64,000 nt of DNA from Io17-Chloro-G2 sp965226825. Lineage in GTDB: Bacteria; Chloroflexota; Dehalococcoidia; Lucifugimonadales; UBA3495. The stretch covers positions 2,356,001-2,420,000 of the forward strand of contig CBDDED010000003.1 in the NCBI GenBank assembly GCA_965226825.1, read 5' to 3'. Within the stretch, counting starts at the first letter, position 1; every line of letters starts with the position of its first letter. A program made the position numbers and the translations under genes. Positions 41,856-51,206 of this stretch are shown here, in pieces. Below the pieces are notes generated by a model, which was given only the letters and a program-made list of their open reading frames with translations, was not told the DNA's origin and made no database searches.

Positions 41856-43031
41856 TCAGGCGAGCACGCGGTAACGATAGCTGGACGTAAGCAGATCACC
41901 CTGTTCGAAACGGTCGAAACGCAAGGGATTGATGTCCACGGTGGAGGATTGACCCTGGGCAATCAGCTCCGCCATGGCCAGTCCGATCATCGGCGAAAGC
42001 TTGAACCCGTGCCCGCTGAAACCGATGGCGCAATAAAGCCCCTCAATGCCCGGTACCCGGCCCAGGATGGGGTGCCAGTCGGGAGTGGTGGTGAACAGGC
42101 CGCTCCAGCCGCCCCGGAAGTAGGAATCGCTCATAGCGGGCATGCGACGGGCCAACCTCTCCAGGGTTGCTGTTACGTCCTCCATATCCACGCCCTCGTT
42201 GTAGCCATCCACCTCCGCTTCCTCTTCCCCGAATCCCACCAGCGTCATGGATGAACCTTCCGGCCTGAAGGAGAATGATTGGGCTATGTCCCCCACGGTA
42301 GGATGGTTGGGAATCCGGTCCAGCGGCCGGGTCAACGTCGCCACTTGATGCCTTACGGGGACCAGCGGCACGTCCACGCCAATACCGGCCAGTTGACGCC
42401 GAGACCAGGGGCCGGCGGCAACCACCGCCACCGGCGTTTCCACCCGTCCCTGGGAAGACAGAACCGCCCGCACCTTGCCGCCGGCTACCTCTATGCCGGT
42501 GGCCGGGTTTCTCATTTGGATTTCTGCACCCATTTCCCTGGCCTGCGCGGCGTAGGACGTAGTCACCATGTAAGGGTCGGCATAGCCCGACCTGGGCTCC
42601 CAGGCAAACCCCTCCTCACCATCCACCTCCAACATGGGCGCCAACCGGCTGACATCGTCGGCGGTCACCAGTCCGGTGGCGATGCCGAGTTCCTGTTGCA
42701 TAGCCACGTTGCGCCGCAACCCGGGCCGGTCGATGGGTTCGACAATGACCAGGTATCCGGTTTCCACAAATCCCGAAGACCCGCCTACTATAGAATCAAA
42801 GTTAGTGAAAACCTTGAGGCTTTCCCATGCCATAGCGGCGGTAACCGGGTTGGAATAGTGCATCCTACAGATTGCCTGGGAGCGGCCGGTGGAGCCCGAA
42901 CCCAAGACATCCCGCTCCAGCAACACTGAGTTGGCAACGCCCAGCTGGGCCAGATGGTAAAGGATGCTGCAGCCCATCACCCCGCCGCCAATAACAACCA
43001 CATCAGCAGTATTTCTCCCAGAATTTTGCAT
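41856..43031 (-). CDS. FAD-dependent oxidoreductase (DAO / sarcosine oxidase-like)
   Basis: 391 aa. The FAD-binding motif is VVVIGGGVMGCSILYHLAQ (about residues 11-29), followed by LLERDVLGSGSTGRSQAI. The C-terminal FAD loop is GLYCAIGFSGHGFKLSP. Related enzymes oxidise sarcosine, glycine or other secondary amines, and paralogue swarms are typical of SAR202. Substrate unknown. It is followed by the metallopeptidase gene about 45 bp downstream on the same strand. Confidence 0.88.
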   Translation of the reverse strand: MQNSGRNTADVVVIGGGVMGCSILYHLAQLGVANSVLLERDVLGSGSTGRSQAICRMHYSNPVTAAMAWESLKVFTNFDSIVGGSSGFVETGYLVIVEPIDRPGLRRNVAMQQELGIATGLVTADDVSRLAPMLEVDGEEGFAWEPRSGYADPYMVTTSYAAQAREMGAEIQMRNPATGIEVAGGKVRAVLSSQGRVETPVAVVAAGPWSRRQLAGIGVDVPLVPVRHQVATLTRPLDRIPNHPTVGDIAQSFSFRPEGSSMTLVGFGEEEAEVDGYNEGVDMEDVTATLERLARRMPAMSDSYFRGGWSGLFTTTPDWHPILGRVPGIEGLYCAIGFSGHGFKLSPMIGLAMAELIAQGQSSTVDINPLRFDRFEQGDLLTSSYRYRVLA

Positions 43032-43163
43032 CGAAAAGCAACCTCCAGACGCCGGGTCAGGCCTTGCCGCGCCGCCGGTCCACTAAATCACGCCCGGCAA
43101 ATCGACCCACCCCCAGGATATCCACCCAAAATATACAGGATTTAGGTGAACCCGGTCAGTTGG

Positions 43164-43311
43164 CTCTTCCGCACATTTGGTGACGATTCGAAAGAGGTCT
43201 AAAATATCAACGTAAGTTAGTATTGCACCGATGGGCCGCATAACCGTCAGCCCTTGGTGCCTTAACTGTCCGCGCCTATTTTCAATTTCCTTCACCAAAT
43301 GTGCGGAAGAA
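43164..43311. mobile_element. MITE-like element, 148 bp
   Basis: Perfect 19-bp inverted ends TCTTCCGCACATTTGGTGA (43165-43183) and its complement at 43292-43310, with no coding capacity. It is flanked by a 12-bp direct repeat CCGGTCAGTTGG (43152-43163 and 43312-43323), an unusually long target duplication. The right copy overlaps the end of the IS3-family element. Confidence 0.8.
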
Positions 43312-43315
43312 CCGG

Positions 43316-44260
43316 TCAGTTGGACAGGACCGAGGTGGGATTAAGCGAGAGTCCCGCTGCTCCTGCCAATGATACCAACACCCGTTCCGGTGGACCTTCC
43401 GTCACATTTGATCTATCCCCCGTGGCATTCCTGGCCTCGTGGAACACCTCGGCCGGGGTCCAGTAGCCCAAGGCCTGATGAGGTCTCTGGTTGTTGTAGA
43501 ACCGGAGGTAGGCGCCCAGTTCCCTCCTGGCTTCACTGGCGTTGGCGTAGGCTTTCAGGTACACCTCCTCGTACTTCAGCGTCCGCCACAGCCGCTCCAC
43601 GAAGATGTTGTCGGTGTACCGGCCCTTCCCGTCCATGCTGATCTTCACCCCGTGTTCCTGCAGCACATGGGTGAACTCCAGGCTGGTGAATTGGCTGCCC
43701 TGGTCGGTGTTGAAGATCTCCGGCTGGCCTTGCCCCAGCGCCTGCTTCAAGGCGTCTACGCAGAAGTCGGCCTCCAGGGTGTTGGACAATCGCCAGGCCA
43801 CCACGTACCGGCTGTGCCAGTCCATGATGGCCACCAGGTAGAGAAATCCCCGGGCCATGGGCAAGTAGGTGATGTCGGCGGCCCACACCTGGTTGGGCCG
43901 TGTAACGCTGATCTTTTCCAACAGATAGGGATAGACCCGGTGCTCCGGCGGCGGCCGGCTGGTGCGGGGACTCCGGTAGATGGCTCGGAGCCCCATGATG
44001 CGCACCAGTCGCTGAACCCGCTTCCGGCTCACCCGCCGCCCCTCCCGCGCCAGCCAGACCTTCATGCGCCTCGACCCGTAGAAGGGTGTATTCAGGTACT
44101 GCTGGTCCATCGCCTGCATCAAGGCCAGGTCCTCGCCGGAGGGCTCCTTGGGCCGATAGTACAGGCTGGAACGGGCCACTCCCAGCAGGGCGCACTGCCG
44201 CACTGTCGACAACGATGGGTGCTCCCGGTCCACCATCCCCCGCCGCTGGGCCAGGCTCAT
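43316..44260 (-). CDS. IS3-family transposase, catalytic subunit (OrfB)
   Basis: 314 aa. An HTH_21-like N-terminus is followed by an rve integrase core with the DDE residues: D in VWAADITYLPM, D in IFNTDQGSQFTS and E in NIFVERLWRTLKYEEVYL. The end QRPHQALGYWTPAEVF is typical. It overlaps orfA by 4 nt (ATGA), so it is probably made by coupling. Its stop codon lies a few bases beyond the IS tip, in the duplicated 12-bp sequence. Intact, so the element may still move. Confidence 0.92.
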   Translation of the reverse strand: MSLAQRRGMVDREHPSLSTVRQCALLGVARSSLYYRPKEPSGEDLALMQAMDQQYLNTPFYGSRRMKVWLAREGRRVSRKRVQRLVRIMGLRAIYRSPRTSRPPPEHRVYPYLLEKISVTRPNQVWAADITYLPMARGFLYLVAIMDWHSRYVVAWRLSNTLEADFCVDALKQALGQGQPEIFNTDQGSQFTSLEFTHVLQEHGVKISMDGKGRYTDNIFVERLWRTLKYEEVYLKAYANASEARRELGAYLRFYNNQRPHQALGYWTPAEVFHEARNATGDRSNVTEGPPERVLVSLAGAAGLSLNPTSVLSN

Positions 44261-44613
44261 GGACCGGACCTCTCCGACAAGAAATCACACTCCACCTTCA
44301 GCTGGCCGGTCTCCCGGTACAACCGGGAGACCAGGGCCGCGTCGCTACTGGCCTTCTGCTCTTGCCCGTTGCTGAACACGCCGGCAGCTCTCGAGGTCAG
44401 GGCTTTCTTCCAGGCCTGAATCTGGCTGGGGTGGACCTGGCACCGCCCAGCCAGTTGGGCCACCGTTTCCTCGCCCTTCACCGCCTCCAGTGCCACCTTC
44501 GCCTTGAAAGTCGGGTTGTGCTTGTCTCCGTTGTTTCGACATTTCCCACTCCTTCCTGACAGCAACCGCTGCCTTCAGTTTAGGAGCAGGACTCTCGCTT
44601 AGCGACCTGTCCA
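43321..44613 (-). mobile_element. IS3-family insertion sequence
   Basis: Ends TGGACAGG (43321-43328) and CCTGTCCA (44606-44613), with further imperfect matching (AAGCGAGAGTCC near both ends). Two genes in orfA-orfB order on the minus strand; both appear intact. No clear target duplication; the left flank has been altered by the MITE-like insertion. Confidence 0.85.
44257..44565 (-). CDS. IS3-family transposase, DNA-binding subunit (OrfA)
   Basis: 102 aa. HTH_Tnp_1 domain: PTFKAKVALEAVKGEETVAQ, then CQVHPSQIQAWKKAL, followed by a leucine-zipper-like helix. It begins about 45 nt inside the right tip of the element. The N-terminal residues before KCRNNG are uncertain. Confidence 0.88.
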   Translation of the reverse strand: MLSGRSGKCRNNGDKHNPTFKAKVALEAVKGEETVAQLAGRCQVHPSQIQAWKKALTSRAAGVFSNGQEQKASSDAALVSRLYRETGQLKVECDFLSERSGP

Positions 44614-45229
44614 GTTTCCAGGGTCCACCTCAGATACCGCCAAATTCCATAAACCCCACGGCTCCGGCGCGCCGGTTGACGCCTTCATGCGCCAACAAAC
44701 AACCGGGCAGACGAGAAAGGCGCCGGTTTGGCGGGGATGCAATGGATGGAGTGATCACCCCATATCCATTGGGAATAATTGGAGAAATACGTCATCGGAG
44801 GGGATGCATAGCTGACGTTTCATAGTGAGTCTACAATCAAAACACCCACGCAACTGCGGTACTTGCGCCGCGAAGTGGTTGGGGGCCGCCGCCTACCGAC
44901 AGGCGAAGGCCCGAGGCGCCCTGCATTCTCAACTGTAAAGGTACCCGCAAGACCAACCCAACGTCCCAATCTCAAGACGTCCGGCATCCACCGCCCTTTC
45001 CCGGTTTCAGCAGCGCTACCGACCGTCCATGCCTCTTCAGCTAACCCACGGATTTGGAGGTCGAGTCTCTGGCTTCCATTTAATGTTGTTGGTGTACCGA
45101 AACCCGCCGTCTCGATGCTTAAAATTAACAGTGGCCGTCGTAACTCGTACGAAATCGCAGCTTTGACGCACTGAGCACACAGTAATAGAATCCAAACGTT
45201 CAAAAAGCTCGTTTGTATGGGGGTGCTTT
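44614..45229. other. Intergenic region
   Basis: 616 bp with no convincing gene; overlapping open frames on both strands near 44820-45203 have no protein-like features. It contains the promoter at 45163-45191. Confidence 0.5.
45163..45191 (+). promoter_or_regulatory. Sigma70-type promoter for the VOC gene
   Basis: TTGACG, a 17-nt spacer and TAGAAT, about 39 nt before the VOC start. Confidence 0.55.
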
Positions 45230-45949
45230 ATGGCTACTTTGCGGCATGTGGCCTTTTGGGTGAAGGACGCTCAGAAGATGTACGACTTTCACCGGCAAGT
45301 CTTTGGTATCGAGCAGGTACGGTCAAGTCCCAATGGCAAATCCATCCATGTCATCGATGGTTTGTTCAACCTGGCTTTCCTGGGCGGCAGCGGCGCCGCC
45401 AACCCGGACCGGGTATACGGGATTAACCACGCTGGCTTCACGGTGGACAGCCTGGATGAGATCATGAGCCGGCTGGACGAGAACCTATACCGATGGAAGG
45501 ACGAATCCACCGGCAAGCCGACCGAGTGGTCGTTCTACGATCCTGTGGGCAATCACATAAACATCGCGGAAAGGGGATACTTGTGCGGTGGACGCGAGGA
45601 GCCGCGTATGCCCGGCATCCGTCACGTGGTGTACCAGGTGGACGAACCGAAGTACCTGGCAGATTTCTATCAGAAGACGTTCGACCTGGTTCCGGTACAA
45701 GTTAACGAGGACGATGGATCCGTGGTTCTGACCGATGGGGACGTCACCATGGCCTTTAAGAGGCTGAAGTCCATCGGCCGCACGGGCATCCAGCATATCG
45801 GAATCAGGGTAGACGACTGGGAGCAGGCGCAAGAACGATTCGCTCAGGTTGGCCGCGAGCTGCCGGACCTGGCGCCGGGACAGAAAGAAGCACGGGTGCA
45901 GGACCCTGAGGGGAATCTGTTCAGCGTCTCGCCGGTTGGCTGGGTTTAA
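45230..45949 (+). CDS. Two-domain VOC (glyoxalase/dioxygenase fold) protein
   Basis: 239 aa with two vicinal-oxygen-chelate modules. The first opens TLRHVAFWVKDAQKMYDFHR (His ligand), with INHAGFTV and HINIAERG. The second is GIRHVVYQVDEPKYLADFYQ, with IQHIGIRVDD and VQDPEGNLFSV. Several His and Glu residues are positioned for a metal site in each half. Related proteins are ring-cleavage dioxygenases or lyases. Substrate unknown. A good promoter lies just upstream. Confidence 0.85.
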   Translation: MATLRHVAFWVKDAQKMYDFHRQVFGIEQVRSSPNGKSIHVIDGLFNLAFLGGSGAANPDRVYGINHAGFTVDSLDEIMSRLDENLYRWKDESTGKPTEWSFYDPVGNHINIAERGYLCGGREEPRMPGIRHVVYQVDEPKYLADFYQKTFDLVPVQVNEDDGSVVLTDGDVTMAFKRLKSIGRTGIQHIGIRVDDWEQAQERFAQVGRELPDLAPGQKEARVQDPEGNLFSVSPVGWV

Positions 45950-46473
45950 GTCTTAGTGTAGACGGCCTGGGGGTTTCGCTCTTGATTGTTGACTGGAGTC
46001 CGTAGACAACTAGGGCGAGACCCAAGGCTACTACGCCATTATCTAATCCAGAGGCTACCTACATCGTCAAATGGTAAACGGCCTTATCCAAGACCGCTTA
46101 CAGCGGTGTTGGGTAGCTTGGAATCCCCAAATTGACCCCTAGCGCCAGGTTCTCCTGGCATGGCGCTGGCCAACGTCAGAACCGTCTAAACCAACGACGC
46201 TAACGCCGCTGGCGGTTCGGACGCAGAGTAATCGTGTCCTTTCTTGCCGTTGACCTACCCCCGACGGTTGTACCCTTTTTTCCACGTTAGTCCAACCAGT
46301 AGTTGGTCTCGCCCCCCCTAGAAATCCCTAAGGCCCCAATTCCCAACCCACCCACCACTTACCAAAGCAACCTACCGACCAACTACTGCCGCTACGCTCC
46401 AGCTAGACGGCCTGGTTACGCCCCGTTCGTCGGCTTGACAGGTTCCCCGGCCGAGCCTAATATTTAATATCCT
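45950..46473. other. Intergenic region before the tRNA genes
   Basis: 524 bp with no gene recognised; several short open frames are unsupported. It ends with the tRNA promoter. Confidence 0.5.
46435..46463 (+). promoter_or_regulatory. Promoter of the tRNA-Phe/tRNA-Gly unit
   Basis: Consensus TTGACA (46435-46440), a 17-nt spacer and TAATAT (46458-46463), ending 10 nt before the tRNA-Phe 5' end. Confidence 0.7.
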
Positions 46474-46549
46474 GCCGAGGTAGCTCAGTTGGTAGAGCAC
46501 GGCACTGAAAATGCCGGTGTCGACAGTTCGATTCTGTCCCTCGGCACCA
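46474..46549 (+). tRNA. tRNA-Phe (GAA), CCA encoded
   Basis: The acceptor arms GCCGAGG and CCTCGGC pair, the D-loop is TAGCTCAGTTGGTAGAGCA, and the anticodon stem CGGCA/TGCCG has loop CTGAAAA, giving anticodon GAA. The T arm has GTTCGATTC. Discriminator A, then CCA encoded at 46547-46549. Confidence 0.95.
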
Positions 46550-46577
46550 CTGCCCCTTCAACAGGGCATGCCGGCCA

Positions 46578-46652
<75 letters not shown>

Positions 46653-46959
46653 AGCATTAATCACCGAGTACTCCTCCACCAGATCCTTCCCTTTGTTTTC
46701 AACTTGCGGCGCTCCATCTTAACCCCTCTCGGGGTAATGACAGTTTTGGACCAGGCCAGTCCCTTAATCCTTCACGGGTCTGCTCAACGAAGCGTTCGGC
46801 ATTCCGTGGCAGTGTTTGCTGCTCGAACCTGCAGACCGCTGCGCGGGTTGGCCGGATCCGATTCCCCTGCATCCATACCGAGGTCCCAATTGATAACTGA
46901 CTGGGGCGCGTCGTATAATTGGGTCAATTGAATCCCATCCCCCTCGGAGGATTTTATCC
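46653..46959. other. Intergenic region between tRNA-Gly and pdxS
   Basis: 307 bp, no gene; it holds the pdxS promoter. Confidence 0.5.
46890..46919 (+). promoter_or_regulatory. Promoter of the pdxS operon
   Basis: TTGATA (46890-46895), an 18-nt spacer and a perfect TATAAT (46914-46919), 40 nt before the pdxS start. Confidence 0.65.
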
Positions 46960-47850
46960 ATGGTCGACGTATTGACTGGCACTTCTACCGTTAAAGAGGG
47001 CCACGCTCAGATGCTCAAAGGCGGCGTGATCATGGATGTGGTCACCGTAGAGCAGGCGAAGATAGCCGAAGAAGCCGGTGCGGTGGCGGTGATGGCGCTG
47101 GAGCGGGTGCCGGCGGACATCCGAGCCGATGGCGGTGTGGCTCGAATGACCGATCCGGGAATCATTTGCTCAATCATGGACGCGGTCAGCATTCCGGTGA
47201 TGGCCAAGGTGCGGATCGGCCACTTCGTCGAAGCACAGATACTCCAGGCGATCGGCGTGGACTACATCGACGAGTCAGAGGTGTTGACTCCCGCCGATGA
47301 GATGCACCATATCTGGAAGCACGAGTTCACCGTCCCCTTTGTGTGTGGATGCCGGGACCTGGGAGAGGCCCTACGGCGTATCTCCGAAGGGGCGGCGATG
47401 ATTCGCACCAAGGGTGAGGCTGGCACCGGCGACGTGGTGGAAGCAGTGAGGCACATGCGGGCGGTCCAGGACGCGATTCGCAAGCTGCAAAACATGCCTG
47501 AAGATGAACTGGTGGTGGAAGCCCGGGACATGCGGGTCAGCCTGGACTGGTTAGTCAAAACCAGGGAGATGGGCCGGTTGCCGGTGGTCAATTTTGCGGC
47601 CGGCGGCGTGGCCACCCCCGCGGACGCTGCGCTGATGATGCAACTGGGTGCCGACGGGGTTTTCGTCGGGTCAGGAATTTTCAAGTCCGGCGACCCCGCG
47701 CAGCGAGGATACTCCATTGTCCAGGCCGTAACCCATTACAACGACCCCAAAATCCTGGCAGAGGTCTCCAAGGACTTGGGCGAGCCGATGGTCGGCATAA
47801 GCGCCAAGTCTATTCCCGCAGACCAGTTGTTGGCCACCAGGAGCATCTAA
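46960..47850 (+). CDS. pdxS: Pyridoxal 5'-phosphate synthase, lyase subunit PdxS
   Basis: 296 aa. PdxS condenses ribose 5-phosphate, glyceraldehyde 3-phosphate and ammonia into PLP. The catalytic lysines are K83 (MAKVRIGH) and K151 (RTKGEAGTGD); the C-terminal barrel block VNFAAGGVATPADAALMMQL is conserved. ATG 46960 follows CGGAGGA by 9 nt. The glutaminase partner pdxT begins 59 bp downstream. Confidence 0.97.
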   Translation: MVDVLTGTSTVKEGHAQMLKGGVIMDVVTVEQAKIAEEAGAVAVMALERVPADIRADGGVARMTDPGIICSIMDAVSIPVMAKVRIGHFVEAQILQAIGVDYIDESEVLTPADEMHHIWKHEFTVPFVCGCRDLGEALRRISEGAAMIRTKGEAGTGDVVEAVRHMRAVQDAIRKLQNMPEDELVVEARDMRVSLDWLVKTREMGRLPVVNFAAGGVATPADAALMMQLGADGVFVGSGIFKSGDPAQRGYSIVQAVTHYNDPKILAEVSKDLGEPMVGISAKSIPADQLLATRSI

Positions 47851-47908
47851 GGCCTCGACCTGCCAAACCTGGGGAGCGGTCATAAATAGACCCCTTACGA
47901 CGGGTCCT

Positions 47909-48592
47909 GTGGCCTCTCCAGGAACTTTTCGCTACAACCCATTCCAGGAGCAAACAGACCTGCCCGAACTACAAGTCGGTGTTTTAGCGGTCCAAGGTGA
48001 CTTCGCCGAGCATAAAGTTGCTCTGGGCAAACTGGGAGTTGAAGCCCGAGAGGTAAGGCTCCCGAACCAGATGGATGGGCTGGACGGCCTGATCATTCCC
48101 GGAGGCGAAAGCACCACTTTGAGTAGGCTGATGTCCATCTACGAGTTGCGGGAGCCCGTGACAAGGATGGCTCGGCAGGGCAACTGCATCTGGGGCACCT
48201 GCGCCGGAATGATCATGCTCGCTAAGGAGATAACCGAGGCAGACCCCGTCCCCCTGGGATTGATGGACATCGGCGTGCAGCGCAACTCCTTTGGCCGCCA
48301 GGTCGACAGCTTCGAACAGGACCTTTCTATTCCCGCCCTCGACTCGGTCCCCTTCCACGGGATTTTTATCCGGGCGCCCGGAATCATTCGCGTGGGACCC
48401 GACGTGGAGATCCTGTCGTCCCTGCCGAACGGCCAGGCGGTGGCAGTACAGCAGAAAAATCTCATCGCATCGTCATTTCATCCCGAATTGACGGCAGATT
48501 TGCGGTTCCACAGTTACTTTCTGGAATTTGCCATGAAAGGTCCGGTGACTTTGGCCTCAAACCCAAAGGACCACCCAGGCATTCCCGAATGA
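47909..48592 (+). CDS. pdxT: PLP synthase glutaminase subunit PdxT
   Basis: 227 aa class I glutaminase that feeds ammonia to PdxS. The oxyanion/nucleophile block is WGTCAGMI (C98), the later triad block FHPELT, and the family motif IIPGGESTT is at residues 62-70. GTG 47909 is the first start; the conserved part begins at VGVLAVQGDFAEH, about residue 23, so a slightly shorter protein is possible. It overlaps the next gene by 4 nt. Confidence 0.93.
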   Translation: MASPGTFRYNPFQEQTDLPELQVGVLAVQGDFAEHKVALGKLGVEAREVRLPNQMDGLDGLIIPGGESTTLSRLMSIYELREPVTRMARQGNCIWGTCAGMIMLAKEITEADPVPLGLMDIGVQRNSFGRQVDSFEQDLSIPALDSVPFHGIFIRAPGIIRVGPDVEILSSLPNGQAVAVQQKNLIASSFHPELTADLRFHSYFLEFAMKGPVTLASNPKDHPGIPE

Positions 48593-49563
48593 CCCAAGGG
48601 AGCCGCATCAGCGACGCGTTCTTGGGCGTCCTGCTCAACCGCCCAGGGGGCGATAACCTGGTGTGGGCCCGGCGGAGTCATTCCGGGTCCAACTGCTCCA
48701 GATCGGTAGCCGCGTCGTTTTTGAAGGACGTAGTGACCCAGCGATTGGACCGGGTGAGCCAGGTGTGCCGGCGAGGACCGGATTTGGCGGCATTGGCTTC
48801 GGCCAGAGTGCTGAACGGGCCCAAGGCGTGGGAAGTCGACCACTTGTACCTCGCCGGTTGGGTCCGGGACCGGTCCGCTCGAGACCCAGAGTTGCCGCCA
48901 GAGTTGCCGGATAAAGCAGAGGGTATGCTCCCCCAGTTGCTCGACGGCTTGGTGCAGGCGTCCTCCGAGCAGGGAGCCGAGAGGGTTTTCCTGCGATGCC
49001 CAACCGAAAGCCCAGTGGCCGACATCGCTCGCCACGCCGGATTTGCTCCCTGTTTCAACGAGACATTGCTGCGAGGCCAGGGCTGCCCCGACGACCGGCT
49101 CAATTCGCCTGGGGATTCCCTGGCGTTGAGAGGTCGCCTGGCTCAAGACGCTTTCGGCCTGTTCCAGCTATACTCGGCCGCCACTCCCCAGTTGGCCAGG
49201 ATGGGCCTGGGATTTACGCTGGACCAATGGTGGGATGCTCAGGAACCGGACCGCGGCCGTCAATGGGTGGCGACCTGTAAGGACAAGGTGGCCGGTTGGG
49301 CCGGCCGTTGGTCCCACGCCGGCGTGTCCGGAGGCCAGGTGCTGGCACACCCAAGCACGCCCGAAGTTATCCCTGCTTTGATCAGCGCCGCGCTGGCGCA
49401 ACCGGGACCCCATTTGTGGCAAGTTCCGGAGCATCAGGAACCGGTCCGCCTGACGCTGCTCCAACGGGGTTTCTTGGAAACTGCCGAAATTACCCTAATG
49501 GTCAAGACCGTGCACGCCCGCAAGTTTAGCCGGGCTATGGCCGCCGTGGAGGCCCAGGGTTGA
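48589..49563 (+). CDS. GNAT-like protein of unknown function
   Basis: 324 aa, weakly GNAT-like: VDHLYLAGWV, then LLDGLVQASSEQGAERVFLR and RHAGFAPCFNETLL in the first half, and a second similar module in the C-terminal half (VAGWAGRWSHAGVSGGQVLA). No clean acetyl-CoA motif (R/Q-x-x-G-x-G/A) is seen in either half. It starts within the pdxT stop (ATGA) and its own stop overlaps the next TTG start. The tight packing suggests a function tied to the operon, unknown. Confidence 0.6.
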   Translation: MTQGSRISDAFLGVLLNRPGGDNLVWARRSHSGSNCSRSVAASFLKDVVTQRLDRVSQVCRRGPDLAALASARVLNGPKAWEVDHLYLAGWVRDRSARDPELPPELPDKAEGMLPQLLDGLVQASSEQGAERVFLRCPTESPVADIARHAGFAPCFNETLLRGQGCPDDRLNSPGDSLALRGRLAQDAFGLFQLYSAATPQLARMGLGFTLDQWWDAQEPDRGRQWVATCKDKVAGWAGRWSHAGVSGGQVLAHPSTPEVIPALISAALAQPGPHLWQVPEHQEPVRLTLLQRGFLETAEITLMVKTVHARKFSRAMAAVEAQG

Positions 49564-51191
49564 TCAACACCGAAAGATCGGTCCAGGTAGAGATGGACGA
49601 GCTTCTGGACGTGCTCCCGCCCCGAGTAACGATGGCTCTTAAAGACCGGAGCGACCACGCCGATTTGCTGGAAGTGGTCTTGGACTTGGGCCGTGCTCCC
49701 GAAGCGAGGTTCACCACCGGCGACGTGGCCCTGGACGAGTCTCCGGTGACCAGGGAAGACCTGGAAGGCGTGACCGAACGCGTCGGCGAGTTTGGAGACG
49801 ATAACCGGGCCGGGATCGAACGGACGCTGCACCGGATATCGGCGATTCGCAACCGCCGTGGCCAGGTGGTGGGTATCACCTGCCGCGTCGGACGGGCGGT
49901 GTTCGGGACCATCAAAATCATTGACGACCTGGCCTTTTCCGGCAAGAATATCCTGCTTCTGGGCCGGCCCGGCGTTGGCAAAACCACCATGCTGCGGGAG
50001 ATGGCCCGTGTTTTGTCTTCAGACGCCGAAGGTTCGGGGAAGCGGGTGATTATTGTTGACACATCCAATGAGATTGCCGGCGATGGGGACGTGCCTCATC
50101 CCGCAATCGGCCGCTCCCGGCGCATGCAGGTGACCACCCCGGCCCGCCAGCACGCGGTGATGATCGAGGCCGTTGAGAACCACATGCCCCAGGTCATCGT
50201 CATCGACGAGATGGGCACCGAGGAAGAGGCCGCCGCCGCCCGGACTATCGCAGAGCGGGGTGTCCAACTGATAGCCACCGCCCATGGCAACTCGCTGGAT
50301 AACCTGATTTTGAACCCCACGCTGTCGGACCTGGTCGGAGGGGTTCAAACCGTGACTTTGGGAGACCAGGAAGCCCGGTACCGGGGCACCCAGAAAACGG
50401 TGCTGGAGAGGAAAGCCCCGCCCACCTTTGAGGTTGTGGTCGAGATTCAGAGTTGGGAAAGACTAGCGGTGCACGACAACGTTGCCAAGGTGGTCGACCA
50501 ATGGCTCCGAGGCTTTCCCATTGCCCCGGAAGTTCGATGGTTGGACGAAGATGGCCAGGTGCATCGGGACCAGGAAGCGCCCCGGCGCAGCGATGGAGCC
50601 CCGCCGCCATGGTCCCCCGACGCTCCCGAACGAGCCCCCCGGCCGCCCCGGAACAACGGATCGAGTCGGGAACCGCCCGCCGAGGAACCGGAAGAGCAAT
50701 CCGACCTTCGAGTTTTCCTGTTCGGCGTGGGCCGGGACAAACTCGAGGCGGCCGTTGCCGAATCAGGTATCCCCGTCGCGGTAGTGAACGAGTTGCGGCG
50801 GGCCGACGCCGTGCTCACGACCAAGACCCACTACCGCCGTGGCTCAGCTCTTGTGCGCACCGCCGAGTCCGCCGGAACGCCGGTTTACGTGCTCCGCAAG
50901 AACACCATGCCCCAGGTCCATGAGTTCCTCGGCAGTATCTCCAAGGAACGCAAGGGGGGAGACCGCGGCGGTAACCACTCGGAATGGGAATCATCGGAAG
51001 TAATGGAAACCGCGCTACAGGAAGCAGAGGAAGCGGTACAACGGGTGCTGGGCGGAGAGTCTTCGATAAAATTGACGCCCCAGAAGCCCTACGTGCGGCG
51101 TCTCCAGCATATCCTGGGCCACCGCTACAATGTGTCGTCAATCAGCCACGGCAGAGACCCCGCCCGGGCCGTGATGTTTTACAAGCCCTAA
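49560..51191 (+). CDS. SpoIIIAA/Ycf45-like AAA ATPase with C-terminal R3H domain
   Basis: 543 aa. N-terminal domain to residue 100, then Walker A GRPGVGKTT (135-143) and Walker B VIVIDEMGTEEEA (about 212-224), with the GNSLDNLILNPTLSDLVGG block of Ycf45 proteins. A proline/acid-rich linker (about residues 345-385) is followed by a second domain and an R3H single-strand nucleic-acid-binding end (VRRLQHILGHRYNVSS, then ISHGRDPARAV). TTG 49560 overlaps the previous stop. The family is conserved in Cyanobacteria and Chloroflexota; its nucleic-acid role is not established. Confidence 0.85.
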   Translation: MINTERSVQVEMDELLDVLPPRVTMALKDRSDHADLLEVVLDLGRAPEARFTTGDVALDESPVTREDLEGVTERVGEFGDDNRAGIERTLHRISAIRNRRGQVVGITCRVGRAVFGTIKIIDDLAFSGKNILLLGRPGVGKTTMLREMARVLSSDAEGSGKRVIIVDTSNEIAGDGDVPHPAIGRSRRMQVTTPARQHAVMIEAVENHMPQVIVIDEMGTEEEAAAARTIAERGVQLIATAHGNSLDNLILNPTLSDLVGGVQTVTLGDQEARYRGTQKTVLERKAPPTFEVVVEIQSWERLAVHDNVAKVVDQWLRGFPIAPEVRWLDEDGQVHRDQEAPRRSDGAPPPWSPDAPERAPRPPRNNGSSREPPAEEPEEQSDLRVFLFGVGRDKLEAAVAESGIPVAVVNELRRADAVLTTKTHYRRGSALVRTAESAGTPVYVLRKNTMPQVHEFLGSISKERKGGDRGGNHSEWESSEVMETALQEAEEAVQRVLGGESSIKLTPQKPYVRRLQHILGHRYNVSSISHGRDPARAVMFYKP

Positions 51192-51206
51192 CCTCGGGGC
51201 GGCATC

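Noticed and set aside
43100..43330. Integron attC or phage attachment site
   Set aside because: The repeats have perfect MITE-like ends and direct duplications, with no integrase gene in the window.
43439..44419. 326-aa plus-strand frame over the IS3 transposase genes
   Set aside because: Antisense to intact orfA/orfB.
44820..45203. Overlapping frames on both strands before the VOC gene
   Set aside because: Neither has a recognisable domain, and the promoter of the VOC gene lies inside them.
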